The notes under the pieces: model-generated
Told to the model about the DNA's origin: nothing
Seen by the model: only the letters and a program-made list of their open reading frames with translations
The model's database searches: none
Assembly (NCBI GenBank): GCA_019914945.1
Contig: CM034106.1
Span: 9,238,001-9,302,000, forward strand
Source of the DNA: Typha latifolia
Lineage: Eukaryota; Streptophyta; Magnoliopsida; Poales; Typhaceae
DNA: 64,000 bases
Direction of reading: 5' to 3'
Part shown: positions 1-9,703 of the stretch, in pieces
Position numbering within the stretch: position 1 is the stretch's first letter
How the letters are laid out: each line of letters opens with the position of its first letter
Translations under genes and position numbers: made by a program

Positions 1-886
1 TTCACCAAACTTCTCACAGCAAAATTAGTTATCACATTTGTCTATAGGGAAACAGATTTATTAATATTTGTTTTTCAAAAGCTATCACGAATATAAAATT
101 ATTCAAAATTATATTACAATAAACCAGAAAGAGATTAAGATTATATAAGATGAAATAGGCAGACAGATCTGTTAGCTCTCTCCTTCTCCTCATTAGTTTT
201 TTCTATATTCTTCTTTATTTCTTTTGTTTGTTGTAGGTTGTATTGTTGATTCACAGGTCTACTCAAAATGAAATCATCACGTGTTTTGTCGAATTCACTG
301 AACTTTGTCATTAGTGTGCTTATATTTCTATGGGGGCTTACTCTTTGGTTGAGTGTTCAACTTCTCAAGACTCATGCTGTCCAGCTTGTAGTATTATTGG
401 TTGGTCAAGCGAAAGGCTTGCTTCTAAGATGTCTGTTCTATCTCCTTTCTCTTCTATTATGCTTGATTATTTGTTCTGATGCTTGCTTTAACTATGCAAG
501 CGTGGAACTTATTGTTAGGGCTCTTGCTCTATTTTTTATTTATTCTCTTGTATCAAATTGTAATCGATTGATTAAGATGAATGATATGATCGGTTTACAA
601 ACTTTCTTTTTAAAATAAAAAATTAAGCAAAATTATAGAAAATACTTTATATTTTTTTTAAATCTCACCTACAGGCTTTCTCAGGAAAAAAAAATATATA
701 TAAACAAATGAATTTAGATTTACATTCGAAACAAAATTGAGACATTTAGATATTTATCCAATTCATTCCCAACTATATTGGGGTAGGGTGTCTATCCCAA
801 ATTCCCAATGCCTTACTAGTTCAAATCTATATTCAATTTTAAATGTAATTCTTGGATGCATATGAATTGATGAAATATATCACAGT

Positions 887-908
887 CCTAACTCGAGCTC
901 GAGTTAGG
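887..908. repeat. 22-bp perfect palindrome in a decayed inverted-repeat element
   Basis: Positions 887-908 form a perfect palindrome centred on GAGCTC. It is followed to about 990 by GAGCCGAGCC-type sequence and ends in an ACACCCCT-like motif. This composition is typical of short non-autonomous hAT-like elements in plants. No target duplication was found, so the element assignment is inference. Confidence 0.45.
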
Positions 909-1819
909 CTCGACTCATCTAAACAAAATTTAAAATTTAAAATCTATTTCGAGCCGAGCCTCAGCACTCACTCGTTTACACCCCTCCAGGAGCCAGAGAA
1001 GAAATCGGGTTAATAAGTTAACAAGTTTGACCCGCAATTTGAATAGATTCGGATTTGGCGCAGAATAAATAACAAGTGGATTCGCAAGACCGCTGTTCGA
1101 AAGATTCCAAAGCATGCAACGAAAATTAGTAGTACGACAAAAAGAGTCAAGAGATCAAGTCCTCTGCTTCTTATTATTCTATTTTATGAGGGCTTAAACG
1201 TTAAAATTAACTCCAGAAATAATGCACATAATAAACAAAACTGATACATAAAATCTTCTTTAACATCCTCCCAGATTTTTGAGTTGGGACTTCAAATGGC
1301 TGCGAGAAAGGAAAAAAGAAGAAGAAGAATATTTAGTCTCTTTGTTAGATGATTAGCAAACACAAGGAATCACATTGGTTGACTTAGAAAATTAAAGAAT
1401 GAGAATTAATGAGATTAAGGAAGTCAGAAAGATAATTTACCTTTCATATAACTGAATATGAATCGAAATCCACTGTAGCAGATTAACCAGAGGAGAGTAA
1501 GCAATAATATATCTTAAAAATAGTGTTAAGACAAACTTCGAAGGTTGTTTATGCAAAACAAAGGTAAAAACTTTCTCAAATTAGAGGCAAAAATTAGTAC
1601 CACAAAGTAAAAAACAGAATCACATTAGACCAAATTGTAAAAAGAAGGATACTGAAAAGGTAACGCTCCCAGAGATCGAGCATATGAAGTCCGAGGGTCA
1701 CATTGTAAAGATAAATCTTTCTACTAATCCAATTCATTTTCTTCCTTCCTTTCTTTTTCTATCTCCCTTTTCCTATCCAAGCCCTTCTTCCTATTAGAAG
1801 TCAAGTAAGGGATTCATTC

Positions 1820-1820
1820 T

Positions 1821-1870
<50 letters not shown>
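1820..1870. repeat. (TA)n(GA)n compound microsatellite
   Basis: A run of TA dinucleotides passes directly into about 17 GA dinucleotides. No gene is associated with it. Confidence 0.95.
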
Positions 1871-1873
<3 letters not shown>

Positions 1874-2877
1874 AGATACAATGTCATAGTTTTACTCAGG
1901 AAAGAGTCCTCCCGTACGAGTCAACAAAATTAGTGATAAATAGTTGAAGAAGAGAATATATCTTTTATAATTGACCTCTTCAAATAAATAATTATAATTA
2001 AGTTTTTAAAATTATTATCTATTTTCACGTAAATCTCTTTCTATGTCGTAAAATAGTTATCTAACTTGATTAGAGTAGAAGACATGATTAACTCATAAAT
2101 AAATTAACAAGAATAAGATATGGAATGCTCTATGGACCAAGTTGAAAATATTACATCACTAGATTAATAAATATTATGACTGGAATTGTTCTTGTATAAC
2201 TTCTATAGTCAGCGAAGGAGGTCTTTAAGTTCATAAATTTTCTATATTTGTGTCGAATTTAAAGGTCAACAGAAACTGCTACAAGTTCCGGAGATGATGA
2301 CATGATAAAAACTCCAAATATATATTATATTATGTCACACTATGACTAAGTCCAGCCTTGTCTCATATGATTCGTGTCGCATTATTAACATAGAGTTGGA
2401 CTACAAGTTTTATGTAAAGGTTCTAAAAAAAATTTTTGTACGAAAAACTAAAAGGTCTTTTGATTTTAGTTAAAATATGGCTGAATTCTTATTTAGTTTC
2501 ATAGAGTTAATTAGATCCATTTTATTGTTTAATAAAATTTATTGGCAGGTACTTTCTCCATAACTAAGAACGTCATGGATTTAACCCTAACTCTAAATAA
2601 TATTGTGGTAAAATTATTTGGTAGTTTAATGGCTCGGTGGCTTGGCTGAATGGCTTAACTCGATTGATGGTCGATAGTGTGATTGACTTGGAGAAGCAGC
2701 TCGGCAATACAACGGTTTGGAGTAGGTCTTGGCGGCGTTTGTTTCGGAACTATTATTCAGTGACGCACATGACTTGAAACCTAGACTAGACAGCTTACTA
2801 TATTAGCTAAAAACTCGGTAGATCTAAAGGTGGTTGACCCTTATCTAACTCATATCTAGCCTTTAGGCTCATGAATG

Positions 2878-2879
<2 letters not shown>

Positions 2880-2914
<35 letters not shown>
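2880..2914. repeat. 35-base poly(A) tract
   Basis: An uninterrupted run of A. It could be the 3' tail of a retroposed LINE, SINE or transcript on the plus strand, but the sequence upstream (2450-2870) has no recognisable reverse transcriptase or tRNA-like part. It may also be a simple homopolymer. Confidence 0.9.
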
Positions 2915-2916
<2 letters not shown>

Positions 2917-3102
2917 TGAACTCATTTTTTTTATAATTTTATTTAACACCATGATTTTATTTCTACCATCATCTCTCTATCCCTCCAACAACATCCTCCC
3001 ACCACCATATTCCCTGTCTTCCTCCTCATCTTCTTCTTCCCCCTCCTCTTCTACTAATTCCATGAGGAAATATGAGAAGATGAAGGAGACATATTGGTAC
3101 AC

Positions 3103-3190
3103 TTGACGTTTAACATAGGGTGTTAAATAAATAGAAAAAGGAAGGATCGGATTATAAAATTCTCAAAATTAGGGTGTGATTTATAAAGTT
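3103..3190. mobile_element. Isolated terminal repeat of the adjacent Mutator-like family
   Basis: This segment closely resembles the right-hand terminal repeat at about 3875-3997 (shared core GGGTGTTAAAT, a run of A, GGATCG, then GGTGTGATTT). It faces the left terminal repeat that begins at 3212. It is therefore a detached end of a second family member, or one part of a nested or tandem insertion. Its own partner end was not located. Confidence 0.55.
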
Positions 3191-3211
3191 CTCTATATAT
3201 ATAAAAAAAAA

Positions 3212-3997
3212 GATTTTTATAAATCACACCCTATATTTTGCCTATTTTGTGATTCGCACCCTATCTTTGGAGATTTTATAACGCGACCCCTTCTTTTCCT
3301 ATAATGTTCATTTAACATCCTGATTTAACTTAACCCAATCATAATCAAACTAACAATACTAGAAAGAGAATATTCTGTTATAATCTACTCTGTAATTTAT
3401 AACATTCTTAAATTTATAACATTCTGGCATGGAGAATATCGCCTAAATATTAAGCCAATCTTAGAGCTTTCAAACTCCAAGCCATGGAGATCTTAGAACT
3501 CCCCAAATGTTAAGTCGATTTTGTTGCTTGCGACATCAAAAATAAGGGAGGGAGATAAATAAAATTTAGATAAAGATGGAGAAAAAAATAGTTTGAGCCG
3601 GAGAGATGGAGAAAAATAGGTAAAGTTTGGGAAAACTTCTAAGACTTATGGTAGGGATTTTGGGAGATTTCTGTGGGGTTGTAAGGTTTGATATTATAAT
3701 TTTGTGAGGTAGGTTTAGTTTTAGACAATTCAGATTTTGTGGGGTTAGGGTTTAGTTTAAAAAAATAATTTTATGGAAATTTAGATTAGATCAGAACCTT
3801 TTAAAGATATTTTAGTAATCTTTGAACTAGAGTCATATAAATTATATAACATATTAATATCAGTTAACTAAAGTAATGTTAGGGTGTTAAATGAATATTA
3901 TAGAAAAAAAAATGAGGATCGCGTAATAAAATCCTCAAAGACTATACGTGTATCATAAAATTAGCAAAATATTAGGTGTGATTTGTAAAAATCCCCC
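3212..3997. mobile_element. Non-autonomous Mutator-like element with ~120-bp terminal inverted repeats
   Basis: The left end (3212 to about 3335) reads GATTTTTATAAATCACACC and onward, and the right end (about 3875-3997) is its reverse complement with mismatches. The pairing spans about 120 bp, including the block with CCTATAATGTTCATTTAACA. The roughly 540 bp between have no transposase frame. Long TIRs around a gene-less core fit a MULE-type MITE. Both flanks are poly-A-like, so the expected 9-bp target duplication cannot be fixed. Confidence 0.65.
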
Positions 3998-4087
3998 AAA
4001 AAAAGTCGGTCCATACTCCAAACCGGGTTCTGCCGATTTACTGTTCGACCGTCAGAAAATAATAACTGGGTTCTCGAACCTTCCCCC

Positions 4088-4122
<35 letters not shown>
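4088..4122. repeat. (CT)n microsatellite in the presumed PAM16 leader
   Basis: About 17 CT units lie roughly 115 bp before the PAM16 start codon, in what is probably promoter or 5' leader. Similar GA/CT tracts precede the EDR2-like and ARF genes here. Confidence 0.9.
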
Positions 4123-4123
<1 letters not shown>

Positions 4124-4234
4124 ACGTTTTCTTGTCGCCCAATTCCGAGTCCAATAACCTCTCCTCTTTCCTGCGACCCACGAAATCCTAGACAAACGCC
4201 CCATCTCCGGAGAATTCTTTCACCCGACGAAATA

Positions 4235-5499
4235 ATGGTTAGTCACCCTATTTGTTATAATTATTTGTTATTGTTCTTGATTCCCATCATTGTGGTAGTT
4301 ATCCAATTAGGTGGTTTGATTCTTTCGGTTGATGCATTCAGAAGTTTTGGTGATTCGGGTTTTCTTTTCTTAATAGTCGGTCATGCTTTGATTTATGGAA
4401 TTAGCGCTCGTATAAGCTCCAATTTTGCTGTTGTATTATTGTTAGCTTAGAATAATTCATTGATATAGAAGGATTTAAGTTGGTCTGTGAATTTGGTACC
4501 TGAAAGGCGAATTTTTCTTAGGGAGTTATTTGCTAAGTATTAGCTTGAGATGGAAAAGTTATATATTTTCTTTTCTTTTTAACTTATCGAATTTTAAGCA
4601 TCCTACAATAGTTTCAAGCTGAACTATACAGTGAGCATGCTCTTTTATTACATTCCTAACGAATTTTAGCTATGAATTTTTATCAGGCTTCTGCATTACA
4701 ATTTAAGCTCTAGCAATAGTAAAACAAGAAACAATTTGATTACTTACCAATTGTTTAGCGGTGTTTTCTTTTTCCTCTTCCAGAAGAACAAAATTTGTTC
4801 ACTTCTCTGACTTATTAGATAGTAGATACAACTTAATGTAAGGACTATTGACTGTTGAGAGCTACTATTTGTTTTAACTGAGAAAATATCAGTCTTTAAT
4901 CGATGTTTTTTTGTTAGAAATTGCATGTGTCTAAGTTTGTTAAGTGAATTTTCATCTTAAGACTGCGGTTTCATTTTGCAGGCTGCAAAGCTTATCGCTA
5001 ACTTAATTATAATGGGCTCTGGAATATTAGGAAGGGCTGTATTACAAGCATATCGTAAAGCACTTGAAAGTAAGATCTTTCTTTCTTTAGTTACTGGTTT
5101 AGATATTAGACAATAGATTCAGGAGTTGATAATAAGTTTTGAGTTTCTTTCATAGTGTCACCATCATTAATTCTATTTCAAGTAGTCAGATCACTTAGTT
5201 CTCACATTCTTTGTACACCAAGTCGCCTATTAGTCTAAAATGTTCTCTATTGAGAATGGACACCATTAAAGAGCTCATATACAATTTTATTTGTGATTCT
5301 TGTAAATAAAGAGTTTCTCATTTCCATGTTTTTTCTTTTATTTATCCCTGTCTCTAGATGCCAATAAAACTGGCGTGGCACATGAAACGATAAATAATAT
5401 GCGCAGGGCAAGCAAAACTATGACCGAGCAGGAAGCTAGGCAGATCTTGGGGATCACAGAGCACTCAACATGGGAAGAAGTCATGCAGGTGGTTTGCAT

Positions 5500-5575
<76 letters not shown>

Positions 5576-5779
5576 GTGTGCGTGTGCATTTGCGTTTGCA
5601 TTTGTACATATATATATTGGGAAAATTGCCTTGATGCCTTAAGGTTTAATGTGCAGAAGTATGATACTTTGTTCGAAAAAAATGCAAAAAGTGGGAGCTT
5701 CTACCTTCAGTCAAAGGTCCATAGAGCAAAGGAATGCTTAGAAGCTGTCTACCAAAAGAACAACGAAGGAACTGCTTAA
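4235..5779 (+). CDS. PAM16: PAM16/TIM16, mitochondrial import motor subunit (4 coding exons, 114 aa)
   Basis: Exons: 4235-4237, 4982-5069, 5358-5488, 5657-5779. The spliced frame is 345 nt, 114 aa, close to the roughly 116 aa usual for plant PAM16. Exon 2 encodes the conserved N-terminal membrane-association segment (AAKLIANLIIMGSGILGRAV). Exons 3-4 encode the degenerate J-like domain (MTEQEARQILGI to AKECLEAVYQ), which lacks the HPD triad as expected of Pam16. The protein sits on the matrix side of the TIM23 translocon, pairs with Pam18 and restrains Hsp70 stimulation; the Arabidopsis homologue MUSE5/PAM16 also dampens immune receptor signalling. Oddly, the first coding exon is only the ATG, followed by a 744-nt intron. 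Intron 3 (168 nt) is stop-free and contains a long CT repeat. All introns are GT-AG. Family and exons 2-4 are firm; the ATG-only exon is inferred from the family N-terminus. Confidence 0.9.
5504..5571. repeat. (CT)n microsatellite inside PAM16 intron 3
   Basis: About 34 CT units followed by a TG-rich stretch make up nearly half of the 168-nt intron. It doubles as an extended pyrimidine tract well upstream of the acceptor at 5656. Confidence 0.95.
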
Positions 5780-6431
5780 AATTCGAGTACTTCTCTTTCC
5801 AATTAGCTGCTTCTCCGCCATTTCATACAGATTCTTTTTTCTCTCTCACCCGGTCCATGGTGTAGAAAATGTACATATAAACCCATCTCTGCTGTATATT
5901 TAGAGTGGGTAAAACTATTATCCCCTTTATCGAACTAATAAGATCACAAGTGCATGCAGAGCAGCAGCTGGTACATCAAGAATATTAGCATCGAAAACTG
6001 ATTAGCTGATTTTGGTGAATCAAATACTTTCTGACTGTTGCATGTATTGATGACACGATAAGTACTGCACAAGTTACATTATGAGGACCTCTTCTTCTTT
6101 TCTTTTTCTTTTTATAGAAAGAGTTGCATAGTGGGGCAGATATTTTTTCCTTCACTTGGATGGTGACGAAAATGGTCTAATATATCTACTGTTTGACTAC
6201 TGTCGTAAGATAAAATTATCTAGCATTGATATCAGATTTAGATTTTTTTGTAGTCTCAAATTAAAAATGAAAGGATAAGTGTTACAGAAGAACTGCATGT
6301 TGACTTGGATCAGTGCTTTGAATTTTCTCAAGGCCATAGTAAGAATTCTCTTGCGTTGACGAAAAATTCCAATTTATTTCCTCAATGGTCCATACGATGA
6401 CTTTAGCTCAAGCACAGACAGGACTAGTCTT
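5780..6431. other. 3' flank of PAM16 and spacer
   Basis: Contains the presumed PAM16 3' UTR, then AT-rich spacer. No further gene is seen. Confidence 0.5.
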
Positions 6432-7355
6432 GTGAGCTCATCCATATATATGAGCCTTTCATTATTTGCATGTTTATTTCCAGAACAAATCATGGAAAGA
6501 GCATTTCCTCTGTCTCCCCTCTACTGCAGATTAGCAGCATTTCTCTTGTTCATTCTCACAGTCCAATCTTCGCCAGATGATGGAATCGAGAACAACCACA
6601 GTTCTCCAGCACACAAAAGAAATAAGCTCCATGCCGTGATCATAATTCTGCTTCCAGTTCTTCTAGTCTTCCTTGCGCTGCTTCTATATATCATCAACGC
6701 CTGTCATCGTCGTCGTCACCGACTAATAAAGTAGAACTAGAAGCTGGTATTAAGATGGAAAATCCCAATCTTTTTTCCATCTGGAACTTTGATGGCAAAA
6801 ATGTGCTACAGGAAATCATTGATGCAACTAAAGATTTTGATGACATCTACTGTCTTGGGATTGGTAGCAGTGGAAGTGTCTACAAAGGGGAATTATCAAC
6901 TGGTCAAGTAGTTGCAGTGAAGAGATTTCATCAAGCAGAATGTGGTGAGCTACTAAATGATAAGAGCTTTAGAAATGAGATGCTGGTGTTAACAAAGATT
7001 AAGCATCGCAACATCGTTAGGCTTCTGGGATTTTGCTTTCATGCCAAGAATATGTTGCTAATCTATGATTACATCCAAAAAGGAAGCTTGTTTAAGATGT
7101 TATGTGGTAATGAGAGGCAGTAGTGATCTTGGACTGGAGGAGAAGAGTTAGGGCTAGAAAAGAGGTGGCTAGTGCTTTATGTTATTTGCATCACAACTGT
7201 AAGTTTGTAATAGTGCACAGGGATATATCAAGCAAGAATATATTGTTTCATTCAAGATTCAAGGCTTGTTGCAGATTTTGGCACTGCAAAGTTGTTGAGA
7301 GCTGGGAAATCCAACTGGACTGATGCTGTTGGTACCTATGGTTATGCTGCTCCAG
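6432..7355 (+). pseudogene. Truncated, frameshifted LRR-type receptor kinase fragment (MIK2-like kinase)
   Basis: The first frame (ATG at 6432, or 6492) gives a signal-peptide-like segment, a short extracellular stretch without leucine-rich repeats, then a transmembrane helix (AVIIILLPVLLVFLALLLYI) and basic stop-transfer residues, ending at 6734. The kinase follows in another frame from about 6755: glycine loop GIGSSGSVYKGE, VAVKRF lysine, then a stop at 7121. A third frame (7123 to about 7267) has DWRRR, LHHNC and the HRD loop VHRDISSKNIL. The original kinase frame resumes with ADFGTAKLL and GTYGYAAP, ending at a donor-like GTATAT at 7356. The next exon (APE onward) is absent. Similarity is to plant MDIS1-interacting receptor-like kinase 2 types. 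Two or more frame changes, loss of the LRR ectodomain and loss of the C-lobe indicate a pseudogene. A functional small RLK is unlikely. Confidence 0.8.
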
Positions 7356-7398
7356 GTATATATAATGTTCTTGAATTCCTGGTTTGCTTAGTGTTTTT

Positions 7399-8088
7399 GG
7401 ATTTTTTATTTATTTATATAACTGTCACTTAAAACTTTTAAAATATCATAATTGCACTACATTTTTTTAAATATTATAATTGCTACTTAAATCTTTTGAT
7501 TCTTTCCTAATTGCCATTATAGTTAGCTTTTGACAAAATGTTCATAGAATATTCTTAACAAATAGATATTAAAGTTGAGCAATATACAAAATGAGTGAAA
7601 TAGCTTTCTTTTTTGAAGTTTGCTGCATAAAATATTTATTACGAGAAAATAAGATTTTCTTTTTTAATACTATGATATTGTCTAATATTAGATAACTTTA
7701 GAACCATTTTAAATAATTTATATAAAGGTAAAATTATTTTTTATTAACTTAATTTTAATTTTACAGTGATTTATTTAGATTTAAAGAATGTGGTGGCTAT
7801 TATAATTTTACTAAAAAAATTTCGTGGCAATATGATACTTTGAATAACGTTGTGACTGTTAGTAGAGTTGTTTTTGACACGATGAATAGCTATTTTGATT
7901 TACTCTAGTTGTGTTGTTAGAAAGACTTATAAGGTCAATATTTAAAAATTTGTGACAGATTGTGTCACTAATTAAGTTTCAATAGAAATATGAACTGCGG
8001 CTATTTGTCAAAAATAAAAAAGTGAAAAAATAACATGGTGGCTATTATGATATTTTAAAGATTTTGGTGGCAATTATGTAAAATCCCT
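7399..8088. mobile_element. Long-TIR non-autonomous element just after the kinase fragment
   Basis: The left end (GGATTTTTTATTT, then a segment containing AAAATATCATAATTGC) matches the reverse complement of the right end (GGTGGCAATTATGTAAAATCCC) over some 60 bp, with mismatches. No coding capacity is seen between the arms. It lies where the intron and second exon of the kinase should be. Mutator-like affiliation is inference from the long AT-rich inverted repeats. Confidence 0.5.
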
Positions 8089-9182
8089 AATTTTTTAAAC
8101 TAAGTAAATTTTATTTTGCACCCTAATTTATTGTTATCTTTTGTTTGGGTCTTAACGTTTTAAACTGTTTCTAAATCAAGTCCTATGATTTTATGTTATG
8201 AATTTTTTTTTCTCAAATGAACACCTACACTACATTTAGACATGTTACAGAAACCTACTCTGGTTTACATATTTACAAATCGACTCCTCTTTTAAGTATC
8301 CGTCAGGTGTCATTTTTATAAGATATAAATGTGAGAGAGAAGAGCATTTTAGTAAAATTTATATTTAAAATGTTACCTATAAAACTTATCAGAAGTGGTA
8401 GTTTGCAAATTTACCTGAATGTAAAAAGGAAGGTGGTTTTTCGCAATAAGATCAAAGGTTACGTGGTAATTTGCAATATAATGAAACAAGAAATTAATGT
8501 GAAATGAAAGAATATTGGGGTGTAAATGGAGAAAATTTTATAATGTTCCTTGCTGCAGTTTTACTTATTATTTTCGTAACTATGGAAAACCTCCTAAGTT
8601 CATTATGATAGTTGTCGGTTTGATTTTTTTCGTTCAAAAATATCACATTAATTTTGGGTGGTTTGCAAATCGTTTTATTTTTATTGCAAAGGAGAGAGAG
8701 AGAGACTGTGCTTTTGATATTATTTTTTTGTCTATACGTGGGGTAGAAAATATTAAATAGTTCTCTATTCTCTCTCCACATCCCCACCTCTTCTTGCAAG
8801 TTGCAATCATGATCGTCCCCTTCATTCTTCTCACCCTCCTCTACCTTTTTCTGGACCATTACTTTCTCCGATCACAAGACACCAATGGTGCTCTCCCCTT
8901 CACCCTCCTTGTTGTTGTATCCCCTTCATCTCTGTCATCTCCGTCAGATCCGAGCTCATATTCCTCCTTGCTGCCTTCGTCCCAAGAATGTGTTCTCGAA
9001 GTCTTGGCAATCAACATTGACTCTGATGCCGGGGTGAGGTCCTTCCCTTAGTTGGGGTGTCCCGTCCACCATCACTAATGATGCAGTGTTGCCTTCTCTG
9101 CTCCGACATTGCAATTCCCCTTGCAACTATCTATGTTGTTCTAGCTATTGACAAGACATTGGCTTTTTAGTTTTTAATTTTT
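8089..9182. other. Spacer with decayed repeats
   Basis: Contains phrases typical of degenerate inverted-repeat elements (8220-8660). A pyrimidine-rich frame at 8794-9051 (85 aa, hydrophobic then serine-rich) has no recognisable family. No gene can be supported. Confidence 0.4.
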
Positions 9183-9703
9183 GGCTTAATTATACTTTGC
9201 CTATTTTGACCCAGTATTATTTTAACCCTCAGTATAAAATAAAAGCATACAAATATTATTTTATACTTTTGAAATACTACAACTAAATTCATATAGTTAG
9301 CGTTCCGTGAGTTAAAACTAACGTGACATGCACGTGAACAGTATATTATTTTTATATAGACAAAATTATTCTCATGTTGGTCAAAAGAATATTTTTTTAG
9401 ACAATTTTACCCTCATCTCCTTTCCCATTTTCTTCCACAAGTTTGGCGGCGACCGTGCGAGGTAGAGTAATCCAATCGGTGGTAAGTAAGAGTAGTTAAG
9501 TAAATTTATATTTTTAGGTAATAAATATTAATATTTTACTCTAATTATAAAGGGATATAAAGATAATTTTAGGGCTTCTATTAACGGCGTTTAATGGATT
9601 ATAGCATTTCAAAAGTATAGGAGATACTTATACGCTTTTATAGTACAGGAGGGCAAAGTGATATATGGTCAAAGTACGAGAAGGCAAAATATAATTAAGC
9701 CTT
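9183..9703. mobile_element. Non-autonomous element with long terminal inverted repeats (~520 bp)
   Basis: The left end starts GGCTTAATTATACTTTGCC and the right end, read in reverse complement, starts AGGCTTAATTATATTTTGCC. Pairing continues for over 100 bp through the blocks that contain CAAAGTATAG-type and ATACTTTTGAAAT sequence. No open frame is present. Flanks are similar TTAATT-type sequence, so a target duplication is possible but not certain. Probably a MULE-type MITE. Confidence 0.6.

Larger units (their letters stand above)
1..3102. other. Intergenic AT-rich DNA, left edge
   Basis: I see no convincing gene. The stretch is AT-rich with stop codons in all frames. An open frame at 268-618 encodes a very hydrophobic 116-aa peptide with no family I recognise and no clear gene structure around it. 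The region also holds a palindrome, a TA/GA microsatellite and a long poly(A) tract, listed separately, and looks like old transposon debris. Confidence 0.5.

Noticed and set aside
268..618. 116-aa hydrophobic open frame on the plus strand
   Set aside because: Leucine-rich by T-rich composition, no recognised family, no splice or promoter context that supports a gene.
4235..4450. 71-aa frame starting at the PAM16 ATG
   Set aside because: It lies in the first PAM16 intron; the conserved protein resumes only after splicing to 4982.
5338..5601. Minus-strand frame with Arg-Glu repeats
   Set aside because: Artefact of the CT/GA microsatellite opposite PAM16 exon 3 and intron 3.
8794..9051. 85-aa frame with a hydrophobic N-terminus and serine-rich tail
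   Set aside because: No family, pyrimidine-rich composition, sits in repeat debris; a secreted small peptide cannot be excluded but is unsupported.
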